Source: Dyadobacter sp. 50-39
GTDB lineage: Bacteria > Bacteroidota > Bacteroidia > Cytophagales > Spirosomataceae
Length of the DNA: 64,000 bases
NCBI GenBank assembly: GCA_001898145.1
Contig: MKSR01000028.1
Coordinates: 54,548-118,547, forward strand
Direction: 5' to 3'
Program-made: the position numbers and the translations under genes
Notes under the pieces: model-generated
What the model saw: only the letters and a program-made list of their open reading frames with translations
Database searches by the model: none
What the model was told of the DNA's origin: nothing
Part shown: one piece after another, positions 35,116-44,557 of the stretch
Position numbering within the stretch: position 1 is the first letter of the stretch
How the letters are laid out: the number at the start of each line of letters is the position of its first letter

Positions 35116-36831
35116 TTATCGGTGGCTTCCGTAGGTGAAGTCGATGACGTCATGCGAGCGGGTCAGCACCGCATCGAGCACGCCTTTCAGCACGGCTTCC
35201 GGCTGTTTGACACCGTTGACGATCAGCTCTTTATTGGTAATTCTGAAATCAATATTGTCCCTTGAAATGGGCACTCCCTGCTGCTCTATCGCGTCCATAA
35301 TCTTCTCATTGATCGTCTGGCGCTTGATCCGGATAGGATTGGGCTGATAATCCTGTTTGTACATACGGAGCGGCTGCGTCTGGTACCGCGCCGCGTAGGG
35401 CTGCCGCACCACCGGTACAAGCCGTCCCTCACCGACCGTATCAGTATATATCGGGGCTAGCGGCTGCGATATGGGAGCCAGTGCGTTTTGCAGCGGTTGC
35501 AGCGAATCCGGCGATACCAGCCTTGGTGATAAGGATCCCTGCCTTTCAACGATGCGTTTCGGAGCTTCGTTTGAGTTTTTAATGCTTTGATTAATCGTGT
35601 TTTGGCTGTTAACGCCGTTGGGTCGGTTAATGCCCGAAAGCGCCTGTGTGCCATTGTTTGCCGCTCCGACGTTACCGGTACGTGGTGCCTGCTTTGCATT
35701 TCCCTTTTGGGTTGGTGCCTGCGCGTTGATGCGTCCATTCTCTGACTGCCGGCCACCGGGGTGCCGGCCACCGGGGTGCCGGCCACCGGACTGCCGGCTA
35801 CCGGTCTGCGCAAAGAGGACCGAAAAGGTAAGGAATGCGAGCATAGCCACCAGCAAGATGGTCTTCTCAACGGCGCCGAGTGTTGAATTGGTGCGGGAAG
35901 CGATGCGTTTGGCCCGCTGTACCAGCCCACCTTTTCCTATGAACGCTAATTGATATACGTTATCGTTAAGCTGATACTCCCGGAACGAAAGCAGGGCGCG
36001 GATATAGACAGCCTGATTACCGGAGTATTGCAGGGCCATATCGTCGCAGCAATGTTCGCGCTCCTCCCGGATAAGCTTCGAAATCCATAGAATGCCGGGA
36101 TTGAAAAAGAAAAGCAGTTCGGTGAGCCGTTGCAGGAAATTGACGAAAAAATCGAGGCGGCGGATGTGCGCAAGTTCATGCAGCAGCACCATCTCAATCT
36201 GCTCGGGCGGAATGGAAGTAATGACGCCCAGCGGAACGAGTATCACCGGCTTGAAATGCCCCAGCACGGTCGGTACCTTCACCAGGCCCGACTGAAAAAT
36301 CCTGACATGCTGCACTATTCCCATGGCTTTGGCAAATTCGCCGACCCGCTGCTCCCAATGACTACCCATGCTGTAAATCCGGCGGGTTTTGAGCTGGTAC
36401 AGCCGGTAAAGCCCCAGCAAAAGTCCGGTTGTTTTTGCCAGCACAACCACCAGCCAGGTCAGCGTAATAATGTGAATGTGCTGTGCGAAAAAATCGGCTG
36501 CAACCCGGACAAAACTCTGGCGGGCCATCGCCGTTTGAATCAATACGGTACCTTCGTCAGACATTTCTTTCATCGAAATACCGGTAACCCGCTCGCTTGC
36601 AGGCAGCCCGGCCCCGGATAGCACAAAAGCCGCGGCGGTTGCCGCAATGAACATGACCAGCAGGCCCGTCAACAGGTTATAGCGGATTTCCGGCCGGCTG
36701 CGGCGGGTACTTAGCATCACTGCGGCGGCAAGCAGCGCGGTAACGGCGCCAATCCAGAGTGAATGGCCGAGCGCGATCCCGGTCTGCCGGACGAAGAGGT
36801 AGGCGGTTTCGGAAGTGAACAGGTTTTTCAT
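35116..36831 (-). CDS. M56 family BlaR1-like membrane metallopeptidase
   Basis: A 571-residue membrane peptidase sensor. The N-terminal half has four or so membrane spans and the zinc-protease motif HELAHIRRLDFFVNFLQ (HExxH, about residues 218-222) followed by a glutamate-bearing EREHCCDD segment. The C-terminal part (from about residue 350) is a low-complexity linker rich in Gly, Asn and Gln, including a tandem-repeat stretch of QSGGRHPGG, and a small folded end (about 490-571). No penicillin-binding domain is present, so the sensed signal is not a beta-lactam. It lies 12 bases after the BlaI gene, which it presumably cleaves to relieve repression. Confidence 0.9.
   Translation of the reverse strand: MKNLFTSETAYLFVRQTGIALGHSLWIGAVTALLAAAVMLSTRRSRPEIRYNLLTGLLVMFIAATAAAFVLSGAGLPASERVTGISMKEMSDEGTVLIQTAMARQSFVRVAADFFAQHIHIITLTWLVVVLAKTTGLLLGLYRLYQLKTRRIYSMGSHWEQRVGEFAKAMGIVQHVRIFQSGLVKVPTVLGHFKPVILVPLGVITSIPPEQIEMVLLHELAHIRRLDFFVNFLQRLTELLFFFNPGILWISKLIREEREHCCDDMALQYSGNQAVYIRALLSFREYQLNDNVYQLAFIGKGGLVQRAKRIASRTNSTLGAVEKTILLVAMLAFLTFSVLFAQTGSRQSGGRHPGGRHPGGRQSENGRINAQAPTQKGNAKQAPRTGNVGAANNGTQALSGINRPNGVNSQNTINQSIKNSNEAPKRIVERQGSLSPRLVSPDSLQPLQNALAPISQPLAPIYTDTVGEGRLVPVVRQPYAARYQTQPLRMYKQDYQPNPIRIKRQTINEKIMDAIEQQGVPISRDNIDFRITNKELIVNGVKQPEAVLKGVLDAVLTRSHDVIDFTYGSHR
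35748..35807 (-). repeat. Four tandem 15-base repeats in the peptidase linker
   Basis: Units at 35748, 35763, 35778 and 35793 follow GCCGGCCACCGGGGT with small changes in the last two. They encode repeats of five residues of the form GGRHP/GGRQS. Such short arrays can change copy number by slippage without shifting the frame. Confidence 0.8.
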
Positions 36832-36843
36832 GGCTGATTTGAT

Positions 36844-37230
36844 TTAGGAATTTCCTTTTTCCAACTGATCTAAAACTGCACGGATTTCATCCAGCTCAGC
36901 TTTGGAGGCTTTTTTGTTGTCCAGCAGCTGCATCACCAGGTTGCTGGCCGAACCGCCGTACAAATGGTCCACAAAGCGGTCGAGCAGCAGGCTTTTCGTC
37001 TTGTGCTCCGCTTCCACAGCCGCATAAACGTGCTTCATACTGCTCTCGTCCCGCGAGAGCATGCCCTTTTCGGCCATCAGCTGCATTTGTTTGAGGGTCG
37101 TCGTGTAATTCACTTCCTTGAATGTATTCAACTGGTCGTGCACGAAGCGGACGGTCGACGGTCCATGCTTCCAAAGGATCGTCAGGATATCGAGCTCAGC
37201 TTTCGTAGGTTCGGGCTTGTCGGAACTCAT
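36844..37230 (-). CDS. BlaI/MecI/CopY family transcriptional repressor
   Basis: A 128-residue winged-helix repressor: KPTKAELDILTILWKHGPS is the first helix, VNYTTTLKQMQLMAEKGMLSRD the recognition helix and wing, followed by the dimerisation helices FVDHLYGGSASNLVMQLL. It should repress the peptidase gene that starts 12 bases downstream and itself. The start at 37230 (MSSDKPEPTK) is chosen over an upstream ATG at 37251 because the latter lies right at the expected transcription start of the promoter at 37254-37283. Confidence 0.92.
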   Translation of the reverse strand: MSSDKPEPTKAELDILTILWKHGPSTVRFVHDQLNTFKEVNYTTTLKQMQLMAEKGMLSRDESSMKHVYAAVEAEHKTKSLLLDRFVDHLYGGSASNLVMQLLDNKKASKAELDEIRAVLDQLEKGNS

Positions 37231-37253
37231 GGCTATCAAAATTAAGTACAAAA

Positions 37254-37283
37254 CAAAGGTACGATTTAAATCGTACGATGCAA
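37254..37283 (-). promoter_or_regulatory. BlaI promoter with an overlapping 18-bp operator palindrome
   Basis: On the minus strand: TTG (37283-37281), 19 bases, then TACCTTTG (37261-37254), a full Bacteroidota promoter. The bases between them include a perfect 18-bp palindrome GTACGATTTAAATCGTAC at 37259-37276 that covers the spacer and the first bases of the -7 box. BlaI-type repressors bind such TAC...GTA palindromes, so autoregulation is very likely. The ATG 37230 follows about 15-20 bases after the predicted start. Confidence 0.8.
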
Positions 37284-37311
37284 GTGGTAGGTTGAATTAT
37301 TTGTGATTTGC

Positions 37312-38925
37312 CTATTTGTGCGTCTCGATCACCAATACCCCATTCCCGCCCCGGGCACCGAATGCGGCCGAGTTTCCGTAGCGAATGGCAGAAACGGCTT
37401 TAATATCGCGGACGGTGAGCGAATTCAGGATCGGAACAACGTTGTCGGCGCCGGTGTAAAGGACTTTGTCGAGGACAAGCGCCACGGTGTTGTCAAAGTC
37501 GGGGCTCGCATTCAGGTTGGCGTTGTTTTCAATGAAATGCACTTTGTAAGTATGAGAAGCTGCGTCAAACGTAACGCGCAGGCCGGGAATTCTTTTCAGC
37601 AAATCAAAAACGGAGCCGGAGTGGTCACTTTCACTGATCGAGAGTGCGTAGTCGGGTTTAATGATGCTTTCGTTCGGCTTCTCGGCAATTTGTAGTAACC
37701 CTTCTTTGTTCAACGACGTTTGCTGCATTTCGATGACGGGCAATTCTAAATCCGGGGTAACAGAGTCTCGCATTCGGGCTGTGCCTGGCAGGAGCGACAC
37801 TTGCATTGGAGAAGTAGCCTCATCCGGGAGTGGGTGATCGATGGGAAGCATTTCAGCAAACCCTTCCCGTGCCCAGGCATCGTGGATGGTAATGCCGTTC
37901 GGGGTGAGTAGCCAGCCGTTTTCCGTAAACGAACAGTACCTGTTGGGCAGCACGATCTGCGAGTACTTGAAAGGGTAGTCAGAAAATACCGATGCGTTGT
38001 TATACAGCCTCCGCTGAAAAATCAGCAGCGGATAGTTGGAATGCAAAACAAAACACCTTTTGGCTTGATCGAAATAGCAAATCGAGTCGGCAACGACCGG
38101 AGTGAAATTGCCGCTCGTCACCTCCCGTTCAAGCGGAATTTTAGTAAGATAAAATTCCCGCGTCATTTTCATAGAAAACATCTCGATACCGTGCGTTTCA
38201 AGATTGTTTCGCGAGAGCGCGACGAGAAAATGACGAAATGAGTCCTTCAATGCAAACTCACGGTTCCGGAGTTGTTTTCGCCGCGTTTCGGGATCATCGG
38301 ACAGCAGGGATTCAAAGAACTTAAAGCCCGACAGGAATGTCTTCCTGCCATCGGATTCAAACTTGCTCATGTGGAAACGCACCTGGTAGCCGAGAGCCGG
38401 ATTCTCGATCACGACAGGTTCGTTGCTCGCTGCCGTTACACGGCCCGTCGCCTCGTCAATATCCAGCGTAATGGATTCGGAGTTTACAATTTTGCATTGC
38501 CGGGCAAATGGGGAATCACCCAGCAGGCCGTTTTCGAAAATCCTCCATTTCTTCCGCCAATGCCTGTCCCGCTTTCCTTTGATGACCACCTCCCGGATGA
38601 CGTTGTTCAGGTCCAGCTTGAAAATCACATGTGAAGTGCGGCCGGGTGCGCCCTGCAACTGTTTGACTTCCGGCTTGTACCCGACAAATGAGGCCACCAG
38701 TTCGGCTTTGGTGTATCGTGCGGGAAGTGTAATGCGGAAATGGCCTGCCTTGTCTGTGTAAGTACCCAGTGAGGTGTTGTTAATGTAAACAGCAACCGAC
38801 GACAAGGCATTGCCTGCTTCGCCATATACCGTTCCGGTGATCTGCCATGGCTTATCCTGCGAATGACAGGTTATGGATAGGTGCAGCAAAAAAATACAGA
38901 TCAGAATGAATCGGCTGGTAATCAT
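37312..38925 (-). CDS. Carboxypeptidase-like and TonB-plug protein lacking a barrel
   Basis: A 537-residue exported protein (signal peptide about 1-22). A CarboxypepD regulatory fold (about 28-105, ITGTVYGEAGNALSSVAVYI) is followed by about 300 residues without a family I recognise, and a C-terminal plug-like domain (about 440-537, VFDLLKRIPGLRV, VLDKVLYTGADN, AVSAIRYGNSAAFGARGGNGVLVIETHK). The last part is the end of a TonB plug, but the barrel that normally follows is absent. It ends 60 bases upstream of the BlaI promoter. Function is unknown; it may be a periplasmic partner of a TonB-type system. Confidence 0.7.
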   Translation of the reverse strand: MITSRFILICIFLLHLSITCHSQDKPWQITGTVYGEAGNALSSVAVYINNTSLGTYTDKAGHFRITLPARYTKAELVASFVGYKPEVKQLQGAPGRTSHVIFKLDLNNVIREVVIKGKRDRHWRKKWRIFENGLLGDSPFARQCKIVNSESITLDIDEATGRVTAASNEPVVIENPALGYQVRFHMSKFESDGRKTFLSGFKFFESLLSDDPETRRKQLRNREFALKDSFRHFLVALSRNNLETHGIEMFSMKMTREFYLTKIPLEREVTSGNFTPVVADSICYFDQAKRCFVLHSNYPLLIFQRRLYNNASVFSDYPFKYSQIVLPNRYCSFTENGWLLTPNGITIHDAWAREGFAEMLPIDHPLPDEATSPMQVSLLPGTARMRDSVTPDLELPVIEMQQTSLNKEGLLQIAEKPNESIIKPDYALSISESDHSGSVFDLLKRIPGLRVTFDAASHTYKVHFIENNANLNASPDFDNTVALVLDKVLYTGADNVVPILNSLTVRDIKAVSAIRYGNSAAFGARGGNGVLVIETHK

Positions 38926-39101
38926 ATCGTTCAGACATAACTATTTAAGTGTAAAATAAGAAAGTTTACGTTACATCCGATCGTGGCCTGCGACATCCCT
39001 TTCCCGCACACCGCATAAAATTCCAACAGACTATCCTCCAAGGCACCTTTTTCCAGGAATGACTCGTAATTTCACTTTCCGAAATAACCAGGCAAGAGGC
39101 A

Positions 39102-39692
39102 ATGCAATTAGCTAACATTCTCAAACAGATCGAGTTTATCAAAGAAATTGATAAACTCAAATACATTCAAAGGAAAACCCGGCTTTTCAATAGCGACCGG
39201 AACGAAAACGACGCGGAGCACAGCTGGCACCTGGCCGTAATGGCCATTGTGCTGGCGGAACATTCCAATGCGCCGGTGGATGTGCTTAAAGTCGTTAAAA
39301 TGGTGTTGATACACGACATTGTCGAGATCGACGCGGGGGATACATTCATCTATGACACCCAGAAAAGCCATTCCAACACGGACGACGAGCGACTGGCTGC
39401 CAACCGCATTTTCGGCATGCTGCCCGCGGAGCAGGCCAGTGAGCTGATTGCCATCTGGGAAGAGTTCGAAGCGGGAGAGACCGGCGAAGCAAAGTTTGCC
39501 CGGTCGATGGACCGGCTCGAACCGCTTCTCCAGAACAGCTCCAACAACGGCGGCACGTGGAAGGAGTTCGGTGTGAAGTATGAGCAGGTGTATGCCAAAA
39601 AGAAAGTGATCCGGGAAGGATCGGAAGCGTTGTGGGCCTATGCCGAAGGGTTGATCAATGAAAGCGTGGAAAAGGGGATATTGGAAAAATAA
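39102..39692 (+). CDS. HD domain phosphohydrolase (HDDC2/YfbR-like)
   Basis: A 196-residue HD-domain metal-dependent phosphohydrolase, of the family containing 5'-deoxynucleotidases. The metal site shows as EHSWHLAVMAIVLAEH with the catalytic HD in VLIHDIVEIDAGD, followed by the later acidic DRLEPLLQN. It is probably cytosolic and acts on nucleotide monophosphates, by family analogy. It stands alone, 72 bases before the next gene. Confidence 0.88.
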   Translation: MQLANILKQIEFIKEIDKLKYIQRKTRLFNSDRNENDAEHSWHLAVMAIVLAEHSNAPVDVLKVVKMVLIHDIVEIDAGDTFIYDTQKSHSNTDDERLAANRIFGMLPAEQASELIAIWEEFEAGETGEAKFARSMDRLEPLLQNSSNNGGTWKEFGVKYEQVYAKKKVIREGSEALWAYAEGLINESVEKGILEK

Positions 39693-39764
39693 AATGCTAT
39701 TTTATGCATAAATATTAGGATGTTACCGCTTTTAACTTTCAGGGATCGATAATACACGGAATCC

Positions 39765-42700
39765 ATGAAGTGGCGGATGAAGAAGTTAGCATTAGTGACG
39801 TCCGGGAAATGGCTGGCGGCAGCCTGCGCAGGCCTGTTGCTGGCTGCGGGCTGCGGGGTAGAGAAGCCCCGCGAGGTGGAGCTGGCCATGCAGGAAATTC
39901 CCGCGGAGCCGGATTTCAACTATGACGTCAAGCCGATTCTTTCGGATAAATGCTTTGCCTGTCACGGCCCCGACACCAAAAAGCAAAAGGGCGGCCTTCG
40001 GCTGGATACCGACGAAGGAGCTTACAAGGCATTGAAAAATGCGAAAAAGGGCCATCTATCAACCGGGAGCCATGCGATCGTTCCGGGCGATCTCGCTGCG
40101 AGCGAAGTGTACCTCCGGCTCATTGCAGACGATCCGGACATTAAAATGCCGCCGCCTGCATCCAATCTCAGCCTGACTGCCAGGGAAATAGCCGTCCTCA
40201 CACGCTGGATCGAGCAGGGTGCAAAGTATAAGCCGCATTGGTCTTTCATCAAACCTTCGAAACCGGAAATCCCCAAGCCTGAACTGGCCGGTTGGGCGCG
40301 GACGCCGATCGACAATTTCATTCTGGATAGGCTGGAAAAAGAAAAACTTTCGCCATCGGCCGAGGCCAGCCGCGAAGACCTGATCCGTCGGGCAAGCTTC
40401 GACCTCACGGGCTTGCCGCCGGCATTGGCCGAGATCGACGCTTTTGTAGCCGACCGGTCGCCGGATGCCTATGCGAAACTGATCGACCGGCTGCTCCAAT
40501 CGCCCGCTTACGGCGAGCGGATGGCCAGCGAATGGCTGGACGTATCGCGTTATGCGGACAGCGATGGCTACCTCGACGACAAGCACCGTGATTTTTCGCC
40601 CTGGCGCGACTGGGTTATCCGCGCATTCAACGCGAACATCCCCTACAACCGGTTTGTAACGATGCAGCTCGCCGGCGACCTTTTGCCCGGTAAAACCAAA
40701 GAAACGATCCTCGCCACGGCATTCAACCGGCTCCACAAAAAGAGCTCCGAGGCCGGGATCGTTTTCGAAGAATACCGGGTGGAGTACAACGCCGACCGCG
40801 TGCAGACGCTGGGGCAGGGGATTATGGGACTTTCCGTGCAATGTGCCCGCTGCCACGATCATAAATATGACCCCATCAGCCAGGAGGCCTATTATAAAAT
40901 GTTCGGGCTTTTCAATAGTACCAATGAAACCGGCAGCCCGGTCTATGGGCCTGACCAGACGCCCGGCCCCGCATTGCTGCTGACCAGCCGGGAGAACGAG
41001 GAAATGCTCCGGTTTTTCGACCGGAAAATTACCGGCCTGACCAACCAGCTCGCCAGCGCAAGGGATAACTCGGACAGTGACCTGGAAAAGTGGCTGCACA
41101 CCGGGACGTTGTCCGAGAAGCTGCTCGTTCAGAAGATCCGGGAAAGTATGGTGGCATGGTACCCCTTCGAAAAGGCTGCCAAAACAGCGGATGGCAAAGC
41201 AGTTATGCCCAATGTGCTCAACCCGAAACAGCTGGCGCAATGCAATGAAATTATCCTCAAACCCGGGGTAAAGGGCAATGCTTATTTTGTGTCGGACTAC
41301 AATTCGGTGAAGCTTGGCAACAATATAGGCTGGCACGAGCGGACGGAGCCATTTTCAGTGGAATTGTGGATCAAACCTAATACCACTTACCCGGACGCCG
41401 GTATATTCTACCATTGTGAAGACCTCCGCCTCGGTTACAAAGGTTATTCTTTGAGGCTGGCCGACAATAAGTTACAGTTCATTATCGCGCATTCGTATCC
41501 GCAGAACGCGATCCAGGTAAGCACGCTCGCACCCGTACCTGTGAAGCAATGGACGAAGGTGACCGTAACCTACGACGGGTCGAGCAAGGCGGCAGGGGCT
41601 AAAATTTATGTCAATGGCGAACCGGCGCGCATTGTGACCGACTTTGACAATCTTTATAAGGGTATTTTATATGAAAAAGATATCCATACCTATGGTTTCC
41701 AGGGCTTTATGGTCGGTCAGCGGAACCTGCTTATTCCCTTTAAGGACGGCGGGATCGATGAACTGAAAATCTATGACAAAGCGCTTACCGCTCTGGAAGT
41801 TTTATATAACCACACCCCGGAAAAGGCCAGGGAAATATTGAAAATGCAGGGCCCGTCGGGCCAAAGGGCGATGGTGAAGGATTTTTACAATGCGCATTTC
41901 AATGCGAAAGCCCGGATGCTGCGCGACAGCCTGAAAGTGCGGATGGACGAGCAAAACAAGCTCATCAACACCATTCCCGAACTAATGGTGATGGGCGATC
42001 TGCCCGAACCACGCCCGACCTACCTGCTCACGCGGGGTGCTTACAATGCGCCTGGCAAGCAGGTTACGCCCGGTGCGCTGGACGCGGTGATGCCTTTTGA
42101 AGGCAAATTCCCACCCAACAGGCTCGGTTTAGCACGCTGGCTTTTCGACCCCGGCAACCCGCTCACGGCACGGGTGTTTGTGAACCGTATCTGGCAAATG
42201 CATTTCGGCAACGGCATTGTCCGGTCGTCGGCCGATTTCGGAAACCAGGGTAACCTTCCGTCGCATCCTGAACTTCTCGACTGGCTGGCTGTCGATTTCA
42301 TACAATCCGGTTGGAATATTAAAAGACTGCATAAGCTCATCATGCTTTCGGCGACTTACCGGCAGACCTCCAAAACGACACCAAAGCTACTCGAAAAGGA
42401 CCCCGGCAATACCTGGTTGGCCAGGGGTGCGAGGTTCAGGTTTACGGCTGAGATGGTCCGGGATAATGCCCTTTCGATCAGTGGGTTATTGGTCAATAAA
42501 ATCGGGGGTAAAAGTGCTTATCCCTACCAGCCCGAGGGCTTGTGGGACGAGCTGAGTGATAAGGTATGGCGGTACAAATACCAGCAGGAACCCGGCGAAG
42601 GACTGTATCGGAGGAGCCTCTACACGATCTGGAAACGGACATCACCGCCGCCTTCGATGCTGATTTTCGACGCGCCCGAGCGTGGTGAATGCGTAGCGAA

Positions 42701-43064
42701 ACGACGTGCCACCAGCACACCTTTGCAAGCCCTGGTGCTGCTCAACGATCCGCAGTATGTGGAAGCGGCCCGGGTATTGGCCGAAAAGGTTTTGCACGAA
42801 TGTGAAACCGGTGACGCGGACCCTGTTAGCCTGGCATTCAGGCTAATAACCGGTCGCCGGCCCGACCGGACGGAACAAAAGATACTGGCCGGATTTTACG
42901 GGGACGAGCTCAAACGCTTCCGTTCACAGCCCGGGCAGGCGCTCGATTACCTGCGCACGGGCGAGCGCAGGTGGGACAATACGCTGCCGCCGGAGGCGAT
43001 AGCCGCATTAGCCACCGTTTCAAATGCCATCATGAATACCGACGAGGGGCACACCCGCAAATGA
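39765..43064 (+). CDS. PSCyt1-DUF1549-LamG-DUF1553 secreted cytochrome-like protein
   Basis: A 1099-residue exported protein with a lipoprotein-like leader (LLLAAGC). The cytochrome-type domain (about 50-130) has the heme motif CFACHGPD (CxxCH). DUF1549 follows (about 165-365, ARTPIDNFILDRLEKEKL, QCARCHDHKYDPISQEAYY), then a LamG-type jelly roll (about 500-680, EPFSVELWIKPNT) and the C-terminal DUF1553 (about 770-1050, MPFEGKFPPNRLGLARWLF, ARVFVNRIWQMHFG). This arrangement is common in planctomycetes and Bacteroidota and is nearly always followed by a DUF1501 gene, as here 7 bases downstream. Biochemical function is not known. Confidence 0.93.
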   Translation: MKWRMKKLALVTSGKWLAAACAGLLLAAGCGVEKPREVELAMQEIPAEPDFNYDVKPILSDKCFACHGPDTKKQKGGLRLDTDEGAYKALKNAKKGHLSTGSHAIVPGDLAASEVYLRLIADDPDIKMPPPASNLSLTAREIAVLTRWIEQGAKYKPHWSFIKPSKPEIPKPELAGWARTPIDNFILDRLEKEKLSPSAEASREDLIRRASFDLTGLPPALAEIDAFVADRSPDAYAKLIDRLLQSPAYGERMASEWLDVSRYADSDGYLDDKHRDFSPWRDWVIRAFNANIPYNRFVTMQLAGDLLPGKTKETILATAFNRLHKKSSEAGIVFEEYRVEYNADRVQTLGQGIMGLSVQCARCHDHKYDPISQEAYYKMFGLFNSTNETGSPVYGPDQTPGPALLLTSRENEEMLRFFDRKITGLTNQLASARDNSDSDLEKWLHTGTLSEKLLVQKIRESMVAWYPFEKAAKTADGKAVMPNVLNPKQLAQCNEIILKPGVKGNAYFVSDYNSVKLGNNIGWHERTEPFSVELWIKPNTTYPDAGIFYHCEDLRLGYKGYSLRLADNKLQFIIAHSYPQNAIQVSTLAPVPVKQWTKVTVTYDGSSKAAGAKIYVNGEPARIVTDFDNLYKGILYEKDIHTYGFQGFMVGQRNLLIPFKDGGIDELKIYDKALTALEVLYNHTPEKAREILKMQGPSGQRAMVKDFYNAHFNAKARMLRDSLKVRMDEQNKLINTIPELMVMGDLPEPRPTYLLTRGAYNAPGKQVTPGALDAVMPFEGKFPPNRLGLARWLFDPGNPLTARVFVNRIWQMHFGNGIVRSSADFGNQGNLPSHPELLDWLAVDFIQSGWNIKRLHKLIMLSATYRQTSKTTPKLLEKDPGNTWLARGARFRFTAEMVRDNALSISGLLVNKIGGKSAYPYQPEGLWDELSDKVWRYKYQQEPGEGLYRRSLYTIWKRTSPPPSMLIFDAPERGECVAKRRATSTPLQALVLLNDPQYVEAARVLAEKVLHECETGDADPVSLAFRLITGRRPDRTEQKILAGFYGDELKRFRSQPGQALDYLRTGERRWDNTLPPEAIAALATVSNAIMNTDEGHTRK

Positions 43065-43071
43065 CAGGATT

Positions 43072-44544
43072 ATGGAAGATCTGAAAAAGGTATTAACGCA
43101 ACTCAACCGCCGGGATTTTCTCACGAAAGCCGGCCTCGGCTTCGGCTCTATAGCCCTGTCGAGTATTTTGCAGGCCGGCACATCGCCCGGAGCGCGCAGG
43201 CCGGAGGTACAAGGTGGGGAGGCAGCCGGCGCACCGTTTGTGCGCGGCCCGCATTTTTCCCCGCGTGCCAAGCGGATCATCTACCTGTTCCAGAGCGGAG
43301 GGCCTTCGCAGCTCGAAACATTCGACTATAAGCCCGCATTGGCCAAATGGCACGGTCAGGAAATTCCGGATTCGATCAAATCGACCCAGCGAAATTCCGG
43401 AATGGTGGCGGGGCAGTCGACCTTTCCATTGGTCAAATCGATTTATGATTTCAAACAGTACGGGCAATCGGGTGCGTGGGTGAGCGAGCTTTTGCCCTAC
43501 ACGGCTGGTATTGCGGACGAACTCTGCATTGTCAAGTCGGTATTTACCGAAGCGATCAACCACGAGCCGGCGGTCATGTTTGTACAAACCGGCTCACAGC
43601 AAAGCGGGAGGCCGTCGATGGGCTCGTGGGTCAGCTACGGGCTGGGATCGGATAATCAGAACCTGCCGCATTTTATGGTGCTGATCTCCAAAGGCGTGAG
43701 CGGCGACCAGCCACTGAGTACCGCCGCCTGGGCCAATGGCTTCCTGGCTTCGCACCACCAGGGCGTGCAGCTCAGGGCGGGGAAAGATCCGGTACTTTAC
43801 CTGCAAAATCCGTACGGCGTGCATAAGGAAGACCGCCGCCGGGCGCTGGACCGCATTAAGGAGCTCAACGAGCATCAGTTCACGCTCTGGGGCGATCCCG
43901 AGATCCAATCGAAGATCAGCCAGTATGAAATGGCTTACAAGATGCAGACGTCCGTGCCCGATGCGGTGGATACGTCTGGCGAGCCCGATTACATCTACAA
44001 AATGTACGGGGAAGACGCAAGAAAGCCCGGCACATTTGCGGCGAACTGCCTGCTAGCGCGGCGGATGGCCGAGCGCGACGTGAAGTTTATACAGCTCTAC
44101 CATATGGGCTGGGACCAGCACGGCGATTTGCCCGAAAACATTGCCAAACAGGCCAGGGACGTCGACCAGGCGTCGGCCGCATTGGTAAAAGACCTGAAAC
44201 AGCGAGGGTTGCTCGAAGATACGCTCGTAGTATGGGGCGGAGAATTCGGCCGCACCAGCTTTTCGCAGGGCAAGCTCACCGCCGACAATTACGGCCGCGA
44301 CCATCATCCGGGCTGCTTCTCGATGTGGATGACGGGTGGCGGCATCAAAACCGGGCAGGTTTACGGTGAAACAGACGAATTCAGCTACAATGTCGTCAAA
44401 GACGGTGTGCATGTGCACGATTTCCAGGCGACATTGCTCCATTTATTCGGACTCGATCATGAGCGTCTGATATTCAAGCACCAGGGGCGGCGCTACCGGC
44501 TTACCGACGTACATGGGAAAGTGATCAAAGGCCTGATCGCATGA
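43072..44544 (+). CDS. DUF1501 family protein with Tat signal
   Basis: A 490-residue protein of the alkaline-phosphatase-like fold (DUF1501). It has a twin-arginine signal LNRRDFLTKAGLG and the family motifs FQSGGPSQLETFDYKP, WVSELLPYTAGIADELCIVKSV, GWDQHGDL and GRDHHPGCFSMWMTGGGIKTG. The conserved Asp/His positions suggest a metallohydrolase, but substrates are unknown. It is co-transcribed with the DUF1553 protein upstream and convergent with the amidohydrolase gene (13-base gap). Confidence 0.92.
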   Translation: MEDLKKVLTQLNRRDFLTKAGLGFGSIALSSILQAGTSPGARRPEVQGGEAAGAPFVRGPHFSPRAKRIIYLFQSGGPSQLETFDYKPALAKWHGQEIPDSIKSTQRNSGMVAGQSTFPLVKSIYDFKQYGQSGAWVSELLPYTAGIADELCIVKSVFTEAINHEPAVMFVQTGSQQSGRPSMGSWVSYGLGSDNQNLPHFMVLISKGVSGDQPLSTAAWANGFLASHHQGVQLRAGKDPVLYLQNPYGVHKEDRRRALDRIKELNEHQFTLWGDPEIQSKISQYEMAYKMQTSVPDAVDTSGEPDYIYKMYGEDARKPGTFAANCLLARRMAERDVKFIQLYHMGWDQHGDLPENIAKQARDVDQASAALVKDLKQRGLLEDTLVVWGGEFGRTSFSQGKLTADNYGRDHHPGCFSMWMTGGGIKTGQVYGETDEFSYNVVKDGVHVHDFQATLLHLFGLDHERLIFKHQGRRYRLTDVHGKVIKGLIA

Positions 44545-44557
44545 GCGGACGTTTACC

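Noticed and set aside
39701-39712. Palindrome TTTATGCATAAA after the HD gene
   Set aside because: Short and AT-rich, likely by chance; no T-run or promoter relation.
40059-41336. 425-residue minus-strand frame opposite the DUF1553 protein
   Set aside because: No recognisable fold or neighbour logic; the plus strand has CxxCH and DUF1549 motifs.
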